NCBI GenBank assembly: GCA_012295275.1
Contig: CM022668.1
Location: 10,841,863-10,894,362, forward strand
Length of the DNA: 52,500 nucleotides
From: Chrysomallon squamiferum
Lineage: Eukaryota > Mollusca > Gastropoda > Neomphalida > Peltospiridae
Direction: 5' to 3'
How positions within the stretch are numbered: position 1 is the first letter of the stretch; each line of letters starts with the position of its first letter. This document shows, in pieces, positions 28,105-39,784 of the stretch. The notes beneath the pieces were generated by a model, which did not search any database, was not told the origin of the DNA, and worked only from the letters and a program-made list of their open reading frames with translations. The position numbers were made by a program, and so were the translations under genes.

Positions 28105-29176
28105 CTGGACATTCGCTACGGTCTTTACATATTGCTGATAATGTTCTGGAGACGTCACCCACGCACTATTTTCCCCCAAACTTTGGTTTTGGGTTGTCGC
28201 ATTGACGTGAGAAAAACATCGTCAGTCTGCCAGTACCACACTTTGTATCACACTGTCCTTTCTCAGTGAACACCCAGACATTCCACCCACCAGCAACTGC
28301 AAAACTCAAACTGTTTATTTATTTATTTATTTATTTATTTATTTGTTAGTTTATTTATTTATGCTATTAATATTTTTGAATTTATTTTATCTATTTTTAA
28401 TCTGTTTATTTATGTTATGGTTTATTACAATTACTACTACCACAATTACAATTAGTCTAATACTGCTACTAGTTCTACCAGGATTAATGTTATTAATTAA
28501 TTAATTTCAATTTTTTTTTTTTTTTTTTTTTTTTTTCCTTTGGATGTAAAAAGAGAATGCTGATCAAGTTTTCTTGTTGAATGATTCCGAAATAAAGAAA
28601 TAGCATACAAAGAAAAAAAAAACGAAAAAACAAAAGTAAGTAAAAGAAATCAAACAATGATATTAAGAACAACCGCACCTGGACATTCACTGCGGTCTAC
28701 ACACTTTCTACTCATTGTTGTGGAGTCACTGCCGACACACGGTTTCCCTCCATTCTGCGGCTCCGGGTTGTCACACTTACGACTATAAAATAACTCCCGT
28801 GTCCCAACACCACACTTTGTACTGCAGTATCCCGTTCTAACGTAGCTCCAAGAACCCCACATTCCATTTACTTGAAAATTAGCGAGACGAGATATTTCAG
28901 ATAAATAAGTAACTAAATAAATCAACAAACAAATAAAAATAAATAATAATAATAATATAAAATAAATATAAATAAAAAAAAAAAAATAAAATAAAATAAA
29001 TGAATAAATAAATTAATAAATAAATAAATAAATAAATAAGTAAATACAGATATACCGTTAATTTTAGAATAAACTGAACAATAGAAATCTAATTTTGGAA
29101 ATTATATACCAAGCTCTCAAAACAGTAATAATGATGATGATAATAATAATAATAACAATAATAATAATAATAATAA

Positions 29177-29207
<31 letters not shown>

Positions 29208-29426
29208 AAGAAGAAGAAAGAAGAGTAACAATACCAGGACATGTCTTCGCTTTTTCGCATCTTTCTCTTCCAGTTTTCTTGTTAATTCCCTGACAGTTTT
29301 CACCTTTTGGTTTTGGTTTTGGATTGTCGCACTTTCTGCTGTAGCGAGCAACCTGCCAGCCAAACCCACATTCCACATTACACTCCCCTTTTTCATCCAC
29401 CGTCCAAGTACCCCACGCACCGTCAG
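28105..29426 (-). pseudogene. Gene B first TSP1 a-b-c cassette, stop in TSP1-c
   Basis: TSP1-a (29235-29426) and TSP1-b (28679-28870) are open. TSP1-c (28105-28296) carries TAG at 28166-28168 where the other copies have CAG (KQCVGD). All three exons are 192 nt. Confidence 0.85.
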
Positions 29427-29484
29427 CTATAAAAATAGCACTATCCATTAATAGTGTGTGTATGTGTGTTTGTGTGTGTGTGTT

Positions 29485-29517
<33 letters not shown>

Positions 29518-29912
29518 GTAGCCATGTATGTAGGCTTGGATGTGTGTGTATTTATTTTATGATTTTTAATATTTTCTGTCATATGTATGTTAGGTTACTC
29601 TGCACATTGATAATATTTAAGAAAGCACTGGCATAGCAGTGTCCATATATGTAATTTATATCTGATTTATCTCACCAGCTGTATTAGTAGTAGCAGTAAT
29701 AATAGTAATAAAAATAGTGATGATGATGATAATATTAATACTACTACTACTACTACTACTACAACTACTACTGCTAATACTACTAATAATAAAAACGATA
29801 ATAATATATTGATTGTCTTCTAGATTTGAGTCTAGATTTGAACACATCCTTGATCTCGCTCCTTGCTGGAGGATTATTTAAAATTCTGATCGTATACGCT
29901 GTCAATATTTAC

Positions 29913-30513
29913 GTGTGTCGTATCCTTGTACAATAACTTCACAGAGTGTTAGTACATCCCGAGAGTTCACTACACCTGTCTTCCTGATGTAAACCTGTAT
30001 TCCAGTCTGTTCCTGCTGACATTTAATTATTAATAACTCTCCTGCCGGGATAGCATCTTCACGATGAATACACAGACCGAAACTGTTGTTCTGCCTCTCA
30101 ACCTCAATGTAAATATCACGAAGTTCTTCACCTTAAATATATAAAATAAATCAATGAACGAATCTTTCAATCAATCAAAAAATCAATAAAATAAAATGGT
30201 TATGACAAAGTTTCCTTTGCTATATATATACCCGATTCCAACTCTGAATATCATACCAGTCGTGTTCATTGTGAATCAGTATTTTAAAACCTACTTGATT
30301 ATTTTACACAAAACGAAAAATCACCGTGATGCAAAATTCCCACTGCTGTCACAGTCACTTCGTTTTCTAAGTTGACATTCCACTGCGGACTTCTGTCGTT
30401 CACTAGTGTTCTGGTACAGGATTCGTCCGTAATTCCGTCCACTGTTACTGATGCTGGTTTGCCATCTGTGCTAGACTGTTTCACAGGCTTTTTCAGTGCC
30501 CAGTTGTCAATGG
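29913..30513 (-). CDS. Gene B lectin 2 (exons 30310-30513 and 29913-30131)
   Basis: Opens IDNWALKKPVKQSS. The expected CTH is CTR and the expected NRGD is HHGD, so both key sugar-binding residues are gone; PWW is PQW. The fold residues and LTLCEVIVQGYD remain. The first-half donor is ambiguous: T|GTGTAA (used here) or G|GTGATT, 15 nt shorter, both in frame. Confidence 0.82.
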
Positions 30514-30727
30514 CTAACATAGAAATAAATGCGATACCTTCACAAAGAGTAGTTTCGCTTTAACATAAGTAAGATAGCAGGAATTACATTTACCGGAATC
30601 ACTACTTCAGAGAAGTTATTTATTTATTTATTATTTAATTAATTTATTTATTTGTATATAATTATTATTATTACTAATACTGATACTAATACTACAACAA
30701 TGCAAAACTAATAACGACTATCAACCA

Positions 30728-30777
<50 letters not shown>

Positions 30778-30839
30778 TAAGAAGAAGAAGAACAACAAGA
30801 ACAACAACAGAAACTACATAGATATATAATTGAACGTAC

Positions 30840-31243
30840 GCTTGTCGTTTCCCTCTACAAACACTTCACATAAAGTGAGAACAGGTTGATACTTGGAGAT
30901 GACCAAGAACCTCCCTCTGATAGTCTTTTTGCATTTGATGAATGTCAGCTCTCCTGGAGAGAAATGTTTTTGGAAACCGCAAGAAGGACCAACCGGATAA
31001 TTAGTCAGTTTGTGGGTACTAATTATAACATTATAAAGTCTCTGTCCTTTTTCAAATAAATAAATAAGTAAATAAATAAATAAATAAATAAGTAGGAAAG
31101 GATGTAAATAAATAAAGATAGAAATCATCAGAACGATCTATATCATTATCATCATCAAAATTCTTAGTAGCAGTAATAGTTTTACTACTTCTATTACTAC
31201 CACTACTACTATTACTAATGTCATTATTGTTATTATTATAAAA

Positions 31244-31296
<53 letters not shown>

Positions 31297-31586
31297 GTGT
31301 GTGTCCCTACACATCTGGTGTTTATTCTTTCTCAAATTCTATATAACTTTGACAGTGCATTTCATACCACAGCAATCACCACGATTAATAATTCCCACCG
31401 CTGTGATGGAGATGACTTTTCCGATGTCAACTTTCCACCAAGGATACATGTTCGTCGTCAGAGTGTGAGTGCAAGAGAAGTCAAAGAAGTCAGAAGAGTT
31501 GTTACCGTCGACTGCAAGATGAGCCGACGACGTGTTCCACGTCGTTGACTGCTCTGCATGCTTTCCCAGGGCCCAGTTCACACAAA
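30840..31586 (-). CDS. Gene B lectin 1 (exons 31368-31586 and 30840-31046)
   Basis: Opens CVNWALGKHAEQSTTW. It has CTH, PWWKVDIGK and NRGDCCG, and the next exon supplies GQR, giving H-x27-R-G-D-x4-R. The second half ends LTLCEVFVEGNDK. Both exons are open. The fucose-binding signature is intact apart from one extra spacer residue. Confidence 0.88.
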
Positions 31587-32107
31587 CTGAAACAGACGAA
31601 CTTTGACGCAATGTTTAGCGCAGCCAATGACAACATCGACCCTCTCGGGAACAACGTCGATCATTAATTGTTGAACAGTTAAAAGCATAAACAAACAGCA
31701 AACATATAAATATAACGTATATATATAAACAATAAAAACATACAAAAAAAAACCCAGTAAACATAAACAAATAATAGAGATATCAATAAATAGTAAACGT
31801 ATAAACAAGCAGCAAATTTGTAAGCAAGTATTAGGCAGATTAAGAGGAATTGTGATCTGTAAGCGATTAACAAATAAGGTCATTCAGAACGGAGGTTCAC
31901 AGATTCCATTTGGAGGGAGTTATCTTCAAATTCGTTACAGTTCAAAATATAATATAATCAGTTAATATCATTATAAGCTAGTGGACTCTATATATAAACA
32001 TACACACTCTTACACGCACACGCACTCACACAGAGAATTACATTTCTGATCAGTCAGGATAAAATACAAATATACTAATATAAATAAATATGTACATTCA
32101 TACTTAC

Positions 32108-32159
32108 CACAGCGTTTAACCAACTTGTATGTAATTATTACCAATATTATCATATTCAT
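32108..32159 (-). CDS. Gene B signal-peptide exon
   Basis: ATG opens MNMIILVIITYKLVKRC and ends in phase 1 at donor GTAAGT. It splices to VCVNWALGK. The hydrophobic core is short (about 8 residues), so signal-peptide function is likely but weaker than in gene A. The second Met (third codon) is an alternative start. Confidence 0.65.
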
Positions 32160-32362
32160 AATGGACCGATATGATCTACTAACAAAAAAAAAAAAAAAAG
32201 AAAGGAAGAAAGGAAAGAAAAATGAAATACTATGAAAATTAATAATAATAATAAAATAATAATAATATTAATAGTTCGAAATGGATACTTTCTATCTGTT
32301 AAGCTTGATGTTTGGATCCGATTTCGTAAATGAACGAACCAAATAAGTTTATGTTGTTGACA

Positions 32363-32436
32363 TGACGTCACACGCCAACGACCCACCCTTGGCAAGTCAT
32401 GGGTGTTGCCCTATTTTTGATAATGTCTATATAAAG
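32363..32436. promoter_or_regulatory. Candidate promoter: CRE plus TATA box
   Basis: TGACGTCA at 32363-32370 and TATATAAAG at 32428-32436 are 57 nt apart, and the same pair is kept at 42593-42600 and 42658-42666. The TATA box reads best on the plus strand, pointing away from gene B, whose start lies about 270 nt to the left. A bidirectional promoter is possible. No transcript evidence. Confidence 0.4.
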
Positions 32437-32463
32437 AATTAATTATGTTTCGTGTTCACCAAA

Positions 32464-32514
32464 ATGACTGACAACTTCGTTATCACTGCTCGCAACATAG
32501 CAACGGTCCGATGA
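32464..32514 (+). other. Conserved 16-codon ORF downstream of the TATA box
   Basis: MTDNFVITARNIATVR and stop, 28 nt after the plus-strand TATA box, followed by a GTAAGT. The copy at 42694-42744 reads MTDNYVITARNIATVP. Too short to call a gene; it may be the start of an upstream plus-strand transcript or simply conserved by recent duplication. Confidence 0.25.
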
Positions 32515-33179
32515 TGTTAAAAGACGTGGCATGACGTAAGTTTTGTATTCTGTTAAACAGACGTGTTTTTCGAAGTTGCTTTACTGTTATTTATTTTTAA
32601 AGCAACGTGTGTGAATAACAAGAAACCCCCAAACAGGTAAAACACAAAACTGTGAACCATGACCACAGTTATTTTATATATATATATATGTTTGTGATAT
32701 GAGAAATAAAACTGTTAATTAAATTATTTGTTTTATTCTGTAGGTAATATATTCTTGCTTTGTATGTGTTTCTACAAATGGACCGCAACATCTGAACGTG
32801 ATGTTGTAAATTAGGAGCTAAAAATATAAATAGTTTTCCGTATTTTGGTTTTCAGTTTCATTATAAGTTAAATTTGTTTGATGAACGCTTAGGGTGTTTA
32901 CACACAAATTTTTATAGAAGTTAAAATAAATAAGTGCATGGAGATACATTTTTTTAAATTACATCCGAGCTTTCCTGACTCTCTATTCTTCATGGGCGTC
33001 TAAGCCAAAGTTATTAATTCTTTATTTACTTATTTGTTTCTTTGTGTCTTTGTTGATTTGTATATTTTAATTTTCCAGATTTAAATAAATAAATAATTCA
33101 ATCAATAAATAAATAATAAAATAATGAAACACTAACCAGTTCAAAAGACTTTTGAAGGCTACTTTGAAAAGTATCGGAG

Positions 33180-33206
33180 TGACGTCAAGAGAAAATGATT
33201 ACGTCA
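33180..33206. promoter_or_regulatory. Second CRE pair upstream of gene B
   Basis: TGACGTCA at 33180-33187 and TTACGTCA at 33199-33206, 11 nt apart. Both are kept upstream of gene C at 43396-43403 and 43415-43422. These match the binding pattern of CREB/ATF factors. They lie about 1 kb upstream of the start codon. Confidence 0.35.
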
Positions 33207-33415
33207 TAAATAATTACATCCGGAGTGAATTATCCAGGTTACAGGGGAAAAAAATACAGAATGACAATGTTTACGTCTTTGTGTATTGACTGCTGTTATG
33301 CAGACTCTTCAGATAACATCTTCTGTATAATTTGAAGAAAATAGTGAAATAAAATTCAGAGGTGAATGAATTTCTGTCTGTGTGACAGAGAGAGAAAGAG
33401 AGGTGGAAAATAATA

Positions 33416-33458
<43 letters not shown>

Positions 33459-33479
33459 GCAACAGTTATTATAATTATA

Positions 33480-33518
<39 letters not shown>

Positions 33519-33524
33519 TGTATT

Positions 33525-34040
33525 ATATACTAAAGGAAAGAAAGAGAAAAGAACGGTTTAATACATTTTAAAATTTCAAGCCATAATCTCTTGAAATTAT
33601 TGCTCCGTAACACCTTAATCTTGTAACATCTTAAACTTTAAAAAACTGGGTTTTCCTCTCTGATTGCATTGACAATCATTATTGATATTTTATTGTTGTT
33701 GTTGTTCTTGTCGTTTTTCTTCTTCATCTTATTATTATTATTGTCTTTATTATTTATTTATTTTATTTTATTTTATTTTTCTTCTTTCAAATAGTAAATA
33801 TAGTGTGAAAAGGAAGTAAAACGTGAATGATTTGTTGTAATCTAAATATTACATAATTTAACATTTTCTATCATGTTATGATGCTTGTGTTTGCATGTGT
33901 TTTTCGTTGAACTTTTATATTATTTATCTATTATTATTATTATATACTAAAAGAAAGAAACAGAAAAGAACGGTTTAATACATTTTAAAATTTGAAGCCA
34001 TAATCTCTTGAAATTATTGCTCCCTAACACATTAATCGTG
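33525..34040. repeat. 95-bp direct repeats about 420 bp apart
   Basis: Two copies of a segment from TATATACTAAAGGAAAGAAA to a CTCC(G/C)TAACAC ending, near 33525-33620 and 33945-34040. The same pair is found near 43733 and 44143 in the next spacer, so it predates the duplication. Confidence 0.75.
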
Positions 34041-34211
34041 TCGACATAATGAAGGCAGCATAAGCGTTTGCGGTGATAGTGGCGGTAGTAGTAATTGTAG
34101 TCAAGAGTCAAAAGACACACACAATTTAAAACCTGATAATCTAAGTGTTAGCACTTGATAAACTGAGCTTCCAAACGTGTCTGTGTGTAGATGATAAACG
34201 TCAAAAAACCC

Positions 34212-34512
34212 TTAAAGCTGGTAAAGAAATGTTTCGTGGTACTCTTCGTCAGTTGACTGCCTTTCTGGCGACGTGGGCGCTTTTTCAATATGTATCCCTT
34301 CTTTAGGCTCACAGCTTGACGTTGTTGTTTCCGTATCGTCGTATCCATCGTTCTCGGCAGATGTAGTAGGCGGAGTGACCTCTGCTGTAGTTAGCTTAGG
34401 CTCTGCACGAACCGAACGGACGAAATACTTTCTTTTACCAGGACGATAAAGTTTCTTAACTTGACTTTGGACTCGAATATACATATCTTTCATATATCTC
34501 GGACGCCATCTG
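34212..34512 (-). CDS. Gene C cytoplasmic tail exon
   Basis: Open and almost identical to B and D, ending EEYHETFLYQL. The near identity of an otherwise unconstrained-looking Thr/Ser-rich segment fits recent duplication or gene conversion. Confidence 0.85.
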
Positions 34513-34520
34513 CTAATTCA

Positions 34521-34609
34521 ATACATACAGATAATACATAGAGATAATACATACAGATAATACATACAGATAATACATAGAGATAATACATAGAGATAAT
34601 ACATACAGA
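34521..34609. repeat. 13-bp minisatellite by the gene C tail exon
   Basis: Units of ATAATACATACAG or ATAATACATAGAG, about seven copies. The related array in D is at about 44731-44829. Confidence 0.85.
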
Positions 34610-34770
34610 AATAGGATGATAGTCGAAGACAGAGAGGGATCTACACACTATAACTTAATATTCAAATACACTAATATACTAAAACATACGTGTTATGTCT
34701 AACATAGCATTTAAATATCAGCACTTAATCATAAAAAAGAAATTACAAATGAAAGTTTTAATCAAATTAC

Positions 34771-34867
34771 CTGTATACACAACAATAAATGGTTGTCCCA
34801 CAAAGAACAGAAATAATCACAACTCCTATTACCAACGTCATGAACGAGCCCAAAGTAACCTTTCGTC
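34771..34867 (-). CDS. Gene C transmembrane exon
   Basis: Same 97-nt exon as in B and D, with FMTLVIGVV where B and D have FMRLVIGVV; the change removes a charged residue at the outer edge of the helix. Confidence 0.85.
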
Positions 34868-34881
34868 CTAAGTAATAATAA

Positions 34882-34912
<31 letters not shown>

Positions 34913-35083
34913 AATAATAATTATAATAATAATAATAATAATAATAATAATCGATGATGATGGTTATGATGACCATAACGATGATAATAATAAAGTAACC
35001 ATTGAAAAGTGATTATTTTTTTATCAACTGTATGTGTACGTGTATGTGTATATCTGTGTCTGCGTGTGTGTGTGTGAGTGTGT

Positions 35084-35126
<43 letters not shown>

Positions 35127-35164
35127 ATGTGGTAAAAAGGAGACATTTTCTTCATTTGGAATAC

Positions 35165-35359
35165 TTGGACAGATTTTTAGAGAGAAGCATTCTTCTGACA
35201 AAGCTGCTGAACTGTTTCCAGGACAGAATTCGCCTTCGAAACGAGGAGCAGGTTTGTTACAAAATCGTTCATAGTAGCGGAAACGATGTCCAATACCAGC
35301 ACAGATCACACTGCAGGGTCCACTGACGTTCAGTGACCATGATCCCCACTGACCGTTCA
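35165..35359 (-). CDS. Gene C TSP1-d exon
   Basis: Open: QWGSWSLNV, CSVICAGIGHRF, FSLKICP, donor A|GTATTC. The first CxxxC is followed by AG instead of the usual GxG, a divergence shared by all three copies. Confidence 0.88.
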
Positions 35360-36779
35360 CTGAAATAAATAAACAAATAAATAAATAAATAAATACATAA
35401 ATCAATAAATAAATAACTTTAAAATAATAATAATATAAACATTTATTTATTTAAAATACTATTACTGCCAACACCACTACAAGAACAATTTCAGAACGAC
35501 CACTACTTCTACTATTTTCTCACTACAGCAACTGCCTCTGTTACTACTACTAGTGCTACAACTATTAATACCATTACCACCAGTTGTACTACCGCTACTG
35601 TTTCCACTGCTAGCGCTAATCTATTATTGCTGCTACTACTACGACTAGTATTACTGCAATTTCCAAAACTATTGCAACTGTTCCTTATCTCTTTATACAA
35701 GATTTTGTGTAAATACATTACTACATTTATTATTATTTTTATTATTATTATTATTATTATTTTTTTTTTTTTTTTGTTGTTGTTGTTGTAGTTGTTGGTG
35801 ATGCTGCTGCTGTTGTTATTATTGTTATTTTGTTGTTATTGTACTAAACTTAACACATATTTTATATCAGATTGTAAGAGCCACCAAAATTGTTGAATGA
35901 ATAAAGTGTTCTTAAGTGATTGGTATCGGATTGATTCTACCTGTACACTGCATTTTGTGATATATTTTTATTTTCATGTGTTTTTATTTTTGATTTTTAA
36001 TCTTTTCAGTTTAAATTTTTATTATTACTATATATTATTATTATTATTATTTATTTCTTTACTTATTTATTTGTTTCTTTATCTGTCTATCTATTTAGAT
36101 GTATTTATTTCCCATGCATACTATCAATCTTTCTAATGTTTTCGAGACGTAGAGGCTAAAACAGACACCATTACGTATTTTTTAAGTTGTTTCAACACAC
36201 GTCACTTTTGTTTAGGGATTGAAGAAATAAATATATAGAGTAGAGCTGGGGTTACTAAGTATTTTGAACCTGAGAGCTACTTCATAGGTACTGATTCATT
36301 CGAAGGGCTATCAGTTTATTACGCTCTTCTGAAATAACAAATGTGTTCAGTTTATCTTTAGTTATAAATTGTTATTAATGATACCCATCTATGTGAAGAC
36401 ACTGATGACGTTAATGATTTCTCAAAATAATTATCACCAATGACTTGAATACAGCTAAAATCAATATTCAACCTTTAATTATATTGATATCAGTAATTGT
36501 TTAAATTTCAGATGATCAGTTGTACAACATTTAATAAGAAAAATGTCGCATTTTCGCTAACCCCTGACAATCCCTATTAAGAAATCATGAACTTAGTTGC
36601 ACCATCTTTGAAAACATTATTAATTGTGTAAAAACAAATCATTTTTCTTATTTTTAAATAAATCTTACCACATTTTATACCTTTGACCAAATCTGTAGCA
36701 TTTTTAACCAAATTATATCTGTTTATATTTCATAAACACGCTTTGGAATTAAACACAATTTTTTTTAAATTATTTAATA

Positions 36780-37570
36780 CAACTTTGTCATGGCACTGCC
36801 ATATTGCCACTGACAACATCTGGTGTTTGTTTCTTTGTTAGTGGGAAGATTGGCAATGCATGCTGTTCACCAGTGTATTGTAATCTGGTATGTAACTTCA
36901 CAATGCAATTCTGAGTGAGTCTTGCAGATATACATCGATAAGGCGTGTTCTGTTTGTTTTTGATGAAGTTCGTGTCAGAAAACGCTGAGTCACAGAGATA
37001 GGTTGAACCAAAATGGCAACATTCATTGTTACTGATTTCACCCAAAAGTGACAAAAAACGAAACAGAAGTCGTCCGTCCTCTGCTGAACCATCTGATTTC
37101 TGTGTGTAGCAGCAGGTCATCGTATTCAGCAGACATCTCATCCAAAAGCACCTTGAATATCCTATGTTATTTCGCTTTCGAGCGGATGCTATTTATAATT
37201 TTCACAACGGGAGACATCACCTGCCCAAAGTCGATCACTTTCGCACATATCGCCTGCTGTTGAATGATGCAGTGGTAATGCCAAAGATTTGCGAAGTATG
37301 GGTCACCTTTACAGTAAGCGATGTCGGCCGATCATAGCAGGTGCCTCGTCTATTCTCACCACTAGTATTTTTTCGAAAGGTACCTTTTTCTGCACGAAAA
37401 ACTCCTTCACTGCGTTATAAATATCAACTCCACTCGTAGTTGCCTGTAGTGGCAGCTGTGTCAGGAGTATTTCTTTTATTAAAACACCATCCTGATAAAT
37501 ACCAACAGCTGCGCTGTACTGCTCCTGTCAACGGACTCATCACACTGGATGCTACTCGCGTTGCTTCTAT
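36780..37570 (-). mobile_element. hAT transposase remnant (gene C unit)
   Basis: Same relic at the same intron position as in B and D, with STYLCDSAFSDTNFIKNK and the LLLHTEIRW region recognisable. Broken frames. Confidence 0.75.
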
Positions 37571-37696
37571 AGCTCGACCTCCTCCTCGTCCTCGTCCTAA
37601 TACCACGACCATTACTACTATTTCCACTGCTACAGCCACTACCACTACTACCAATACTACCACCACCACTACTATTATTCAACACACTGCAATATA

Positions 37697-37737
<41 letters not shown>

Positions 37738-37820
37738 CACTGCTACTACTACTAATTCCACCACTACCACTACAACAACTAATAATAATAATAATAATAA
37801 CCATAATAATAACAATAACA

Positions 37821-37896
<76 letters not shown>

Positions 37897-37926
37897 CAAC
37901 AACAGTAATAATAACAATAATAATAC

Positions 37927-38135
37927 CTGGACATTCGCTACGGTCTTTACATATTGCTGATAATGTTCTGGAGACGTCACCCACGCACTGTTTTCCCCAA
38001 ACTTTGGTTTTGGGTTGTCGCATTGACGTGAGAAAAACATCGTCAGTCTGCCAGTACCACACTTTGTATCACACTGTCCTTTCTCAGTGAACACCCAGAC
38101 ATTCCACCCACCAGCAACTGCAAAACTCAAACCAT

Positions 38136-38174
<39 letters not shown>

Positions 38175-38191
38175 TTTTTGTTTGTTTGTTT

Positions 38192-38231
<40 letters not shown>

Positions 38232-38404
38232 TTTTTTTATTTATTTTATTTATTTATATTTATTTTTATTTTTGTTTATTTATTTATGCTTTATTAATAT
38301 TTTTGAATTTATTTTATCTATTTTTAATCTGTTTATTTAATTATGGTTTAATTAATTGAATTTCTAATACTTTGTTCTACCAGTTTTGTTTTAATTAATT
38401 TTTT

Positions 38405-38435
<31 letters not shown>

Positions 38436-39039
38436 CTTTGGATTTAAAAAGAGAATGCTGATCAAGTTTTCTTGTTGAATGATTCCGAAATAAAGAAATA
38501 GCATACAAAGAAAAACAAAAAACTAAAAAACAAAAGTAAGTAAAAGAAATCAAACAATAACATTAAGAATGACCGCACCTGGACATTCACTGCGGTCTAC
38601 ACACTTTCTACTCATTGTTGTGGAGTCACTGCCGACACACGGTTTCCCTCCATTCTGCGGCTCCGGGTTGTCACACTTACGACTATAAAATAACTCCCGT
38701 GTCCCAACACCACACTTTGTACTGCAGTATCCCGTTCTAACGTAGCTCCAAGAACCCCACATTCCATTTACTTGAAAATTAGCCAGACAAGAGATTTCAG
38801 ATAAATAAGTAACTAAATAAATCAACAAACAAACACAAATCAATAATAATAATAATATAAAATAAAAATAAATAAAAAATAAAAAATAAAATAAAATAAA
38901 TGAATAAATAAATGAATAAATAAATAAATAAATAAATAAGTAAATACAGATATACCGTTAATTTTAGAATAAACTGAACAATAGAAATCTAATTTTGGAA
39001 ATTATATACCAAGCTCTCAAAACAGTAATAATGATGATG

Positions 39040-39101
<62 letters not shown>

Positions 39102-39329
39102 AAGAAGAAGAAGAAGAAGAAAGAAGAGTAACAATACCAGGACAAGTCTTCGCTTTTTCACATCTTTCTCTTCCAGTTTTCTTGTTAATTCCCTGACAGT
39201 TTTCACCTTTTGGTTTTGGTTTTGGATTGTCGCACTTTCTGCTGTAGCGAGCAAGCTGCCAGCCAAACCCACATTCCACATTACACTCCCCTTTTTCATC
39301 CACCGTCCAAGTACCCCACGCACCGTCAG
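37927..39329 (-). pseudogene. Gene C TSP1 a-b-c cassette, frameshift in c
   Basis: TSP1-a (39138-39329) and TSP1-b (38579-38770) are open. TSP1-c (37927-38117) shifts frame after PKPKFG and loses its last four cysteines. Confidence 0.85.
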
Positions 39330-39602
39330 CTATAAAAATAAAACTATACATTAAGAGTTTGTGTGTGTGGGTGTGTGTGTGTGTGTGTGTGGCCATGTAT
39401 GAAGGCTTGGATGTGTGTGTATTTACTTTATGATTTTTTATATTTTCTGTCATCTGTATGTTAGGTTAGTCTGCACATTGATAATATTTAAGAAAGCACT
39501 GGCATAGTAGTGTCCATGTATGTAATTTATTACTGATTAAGGTGACCAGCTGTATTAGTAGTAGTAGTAATAATAGTAATACAAATAATGATGATGATGA
39601 TG

Positions 39603-39663
<61 letters not shown>

Positions 39664-39784
39664 AAAACGATAATAAAATATTGATTGTCTTCTAGATTTG
39701 AGTCTAGATTTGAACACATCCTTGATCTCGCTCCTTGATGGAGGATTACTTAAAATTCTGATCGTATACGCTGTCAATACTTAC

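Larger units (their letters stand above)
22095..32159 (-). pseudogene. Gene B: F-type lectin/TSP1 receptor, seven TSP1, two stops
   Basis: Fourteen exons: 32108-32159 (signal peptide), 31368-31586, 30840-31046, 30310-30513, 29913-30131 (two lectin domains), TSP1 exons 29235-29426, 28679-28870, 28105-28296, 27037-27228, 26455-26646, 25817-26008, 23065-23259, then 22697-22793 (membrane) and 22095-22395 (tail). Without lesions it would code about 881 residues. TSP1-c has Gln to stop at 28166-28168, and TSP1-d has Trp to stop at 23237-23239. The second TSP1-c has Cys to Phe at 25950-25952. All three are in phase 1-1 exons, so skipping the two stop-bearing exons would restore an open frame with five TSP1. 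I call it a probable pseudogene, but a spliced-down product is possible. Confidence 0.75.
32160..34211. other. Spacer between gene B and gene C
   Basis: About 2 kb, conserved with 42307-44420. It should contain the gene B promoter and the gene C 3' end. Contents: a CRE/TATA block (listed), a second CRE pair at 33180-33206, (AAT)n at 33418-33460 and (ATT)n at 33477-33520, and two 95-bp direct repeats. No protein gene was found. Confidence 0.6.

Noticed and set aside
29095-29451. Open plus-strand frame opposite TSP1-a
   Set aside because: Antisense shadow of the TSP1-a exon plus AAG array.
31297-31548. Open plus-strand frame opposite lectin exon 1a (also at 41462 and 52203)
   Set aside because: It is the antisense of a well-supported exon; it is conserved only because the exon is.
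33525-34040. LTR retrotransposon suggested by direct repeats
   Set aside because: The repeats are only 95 bp, the inside is 420 bp of simple repeat, and no TG/CA ends, primer site or coding remains are visible.
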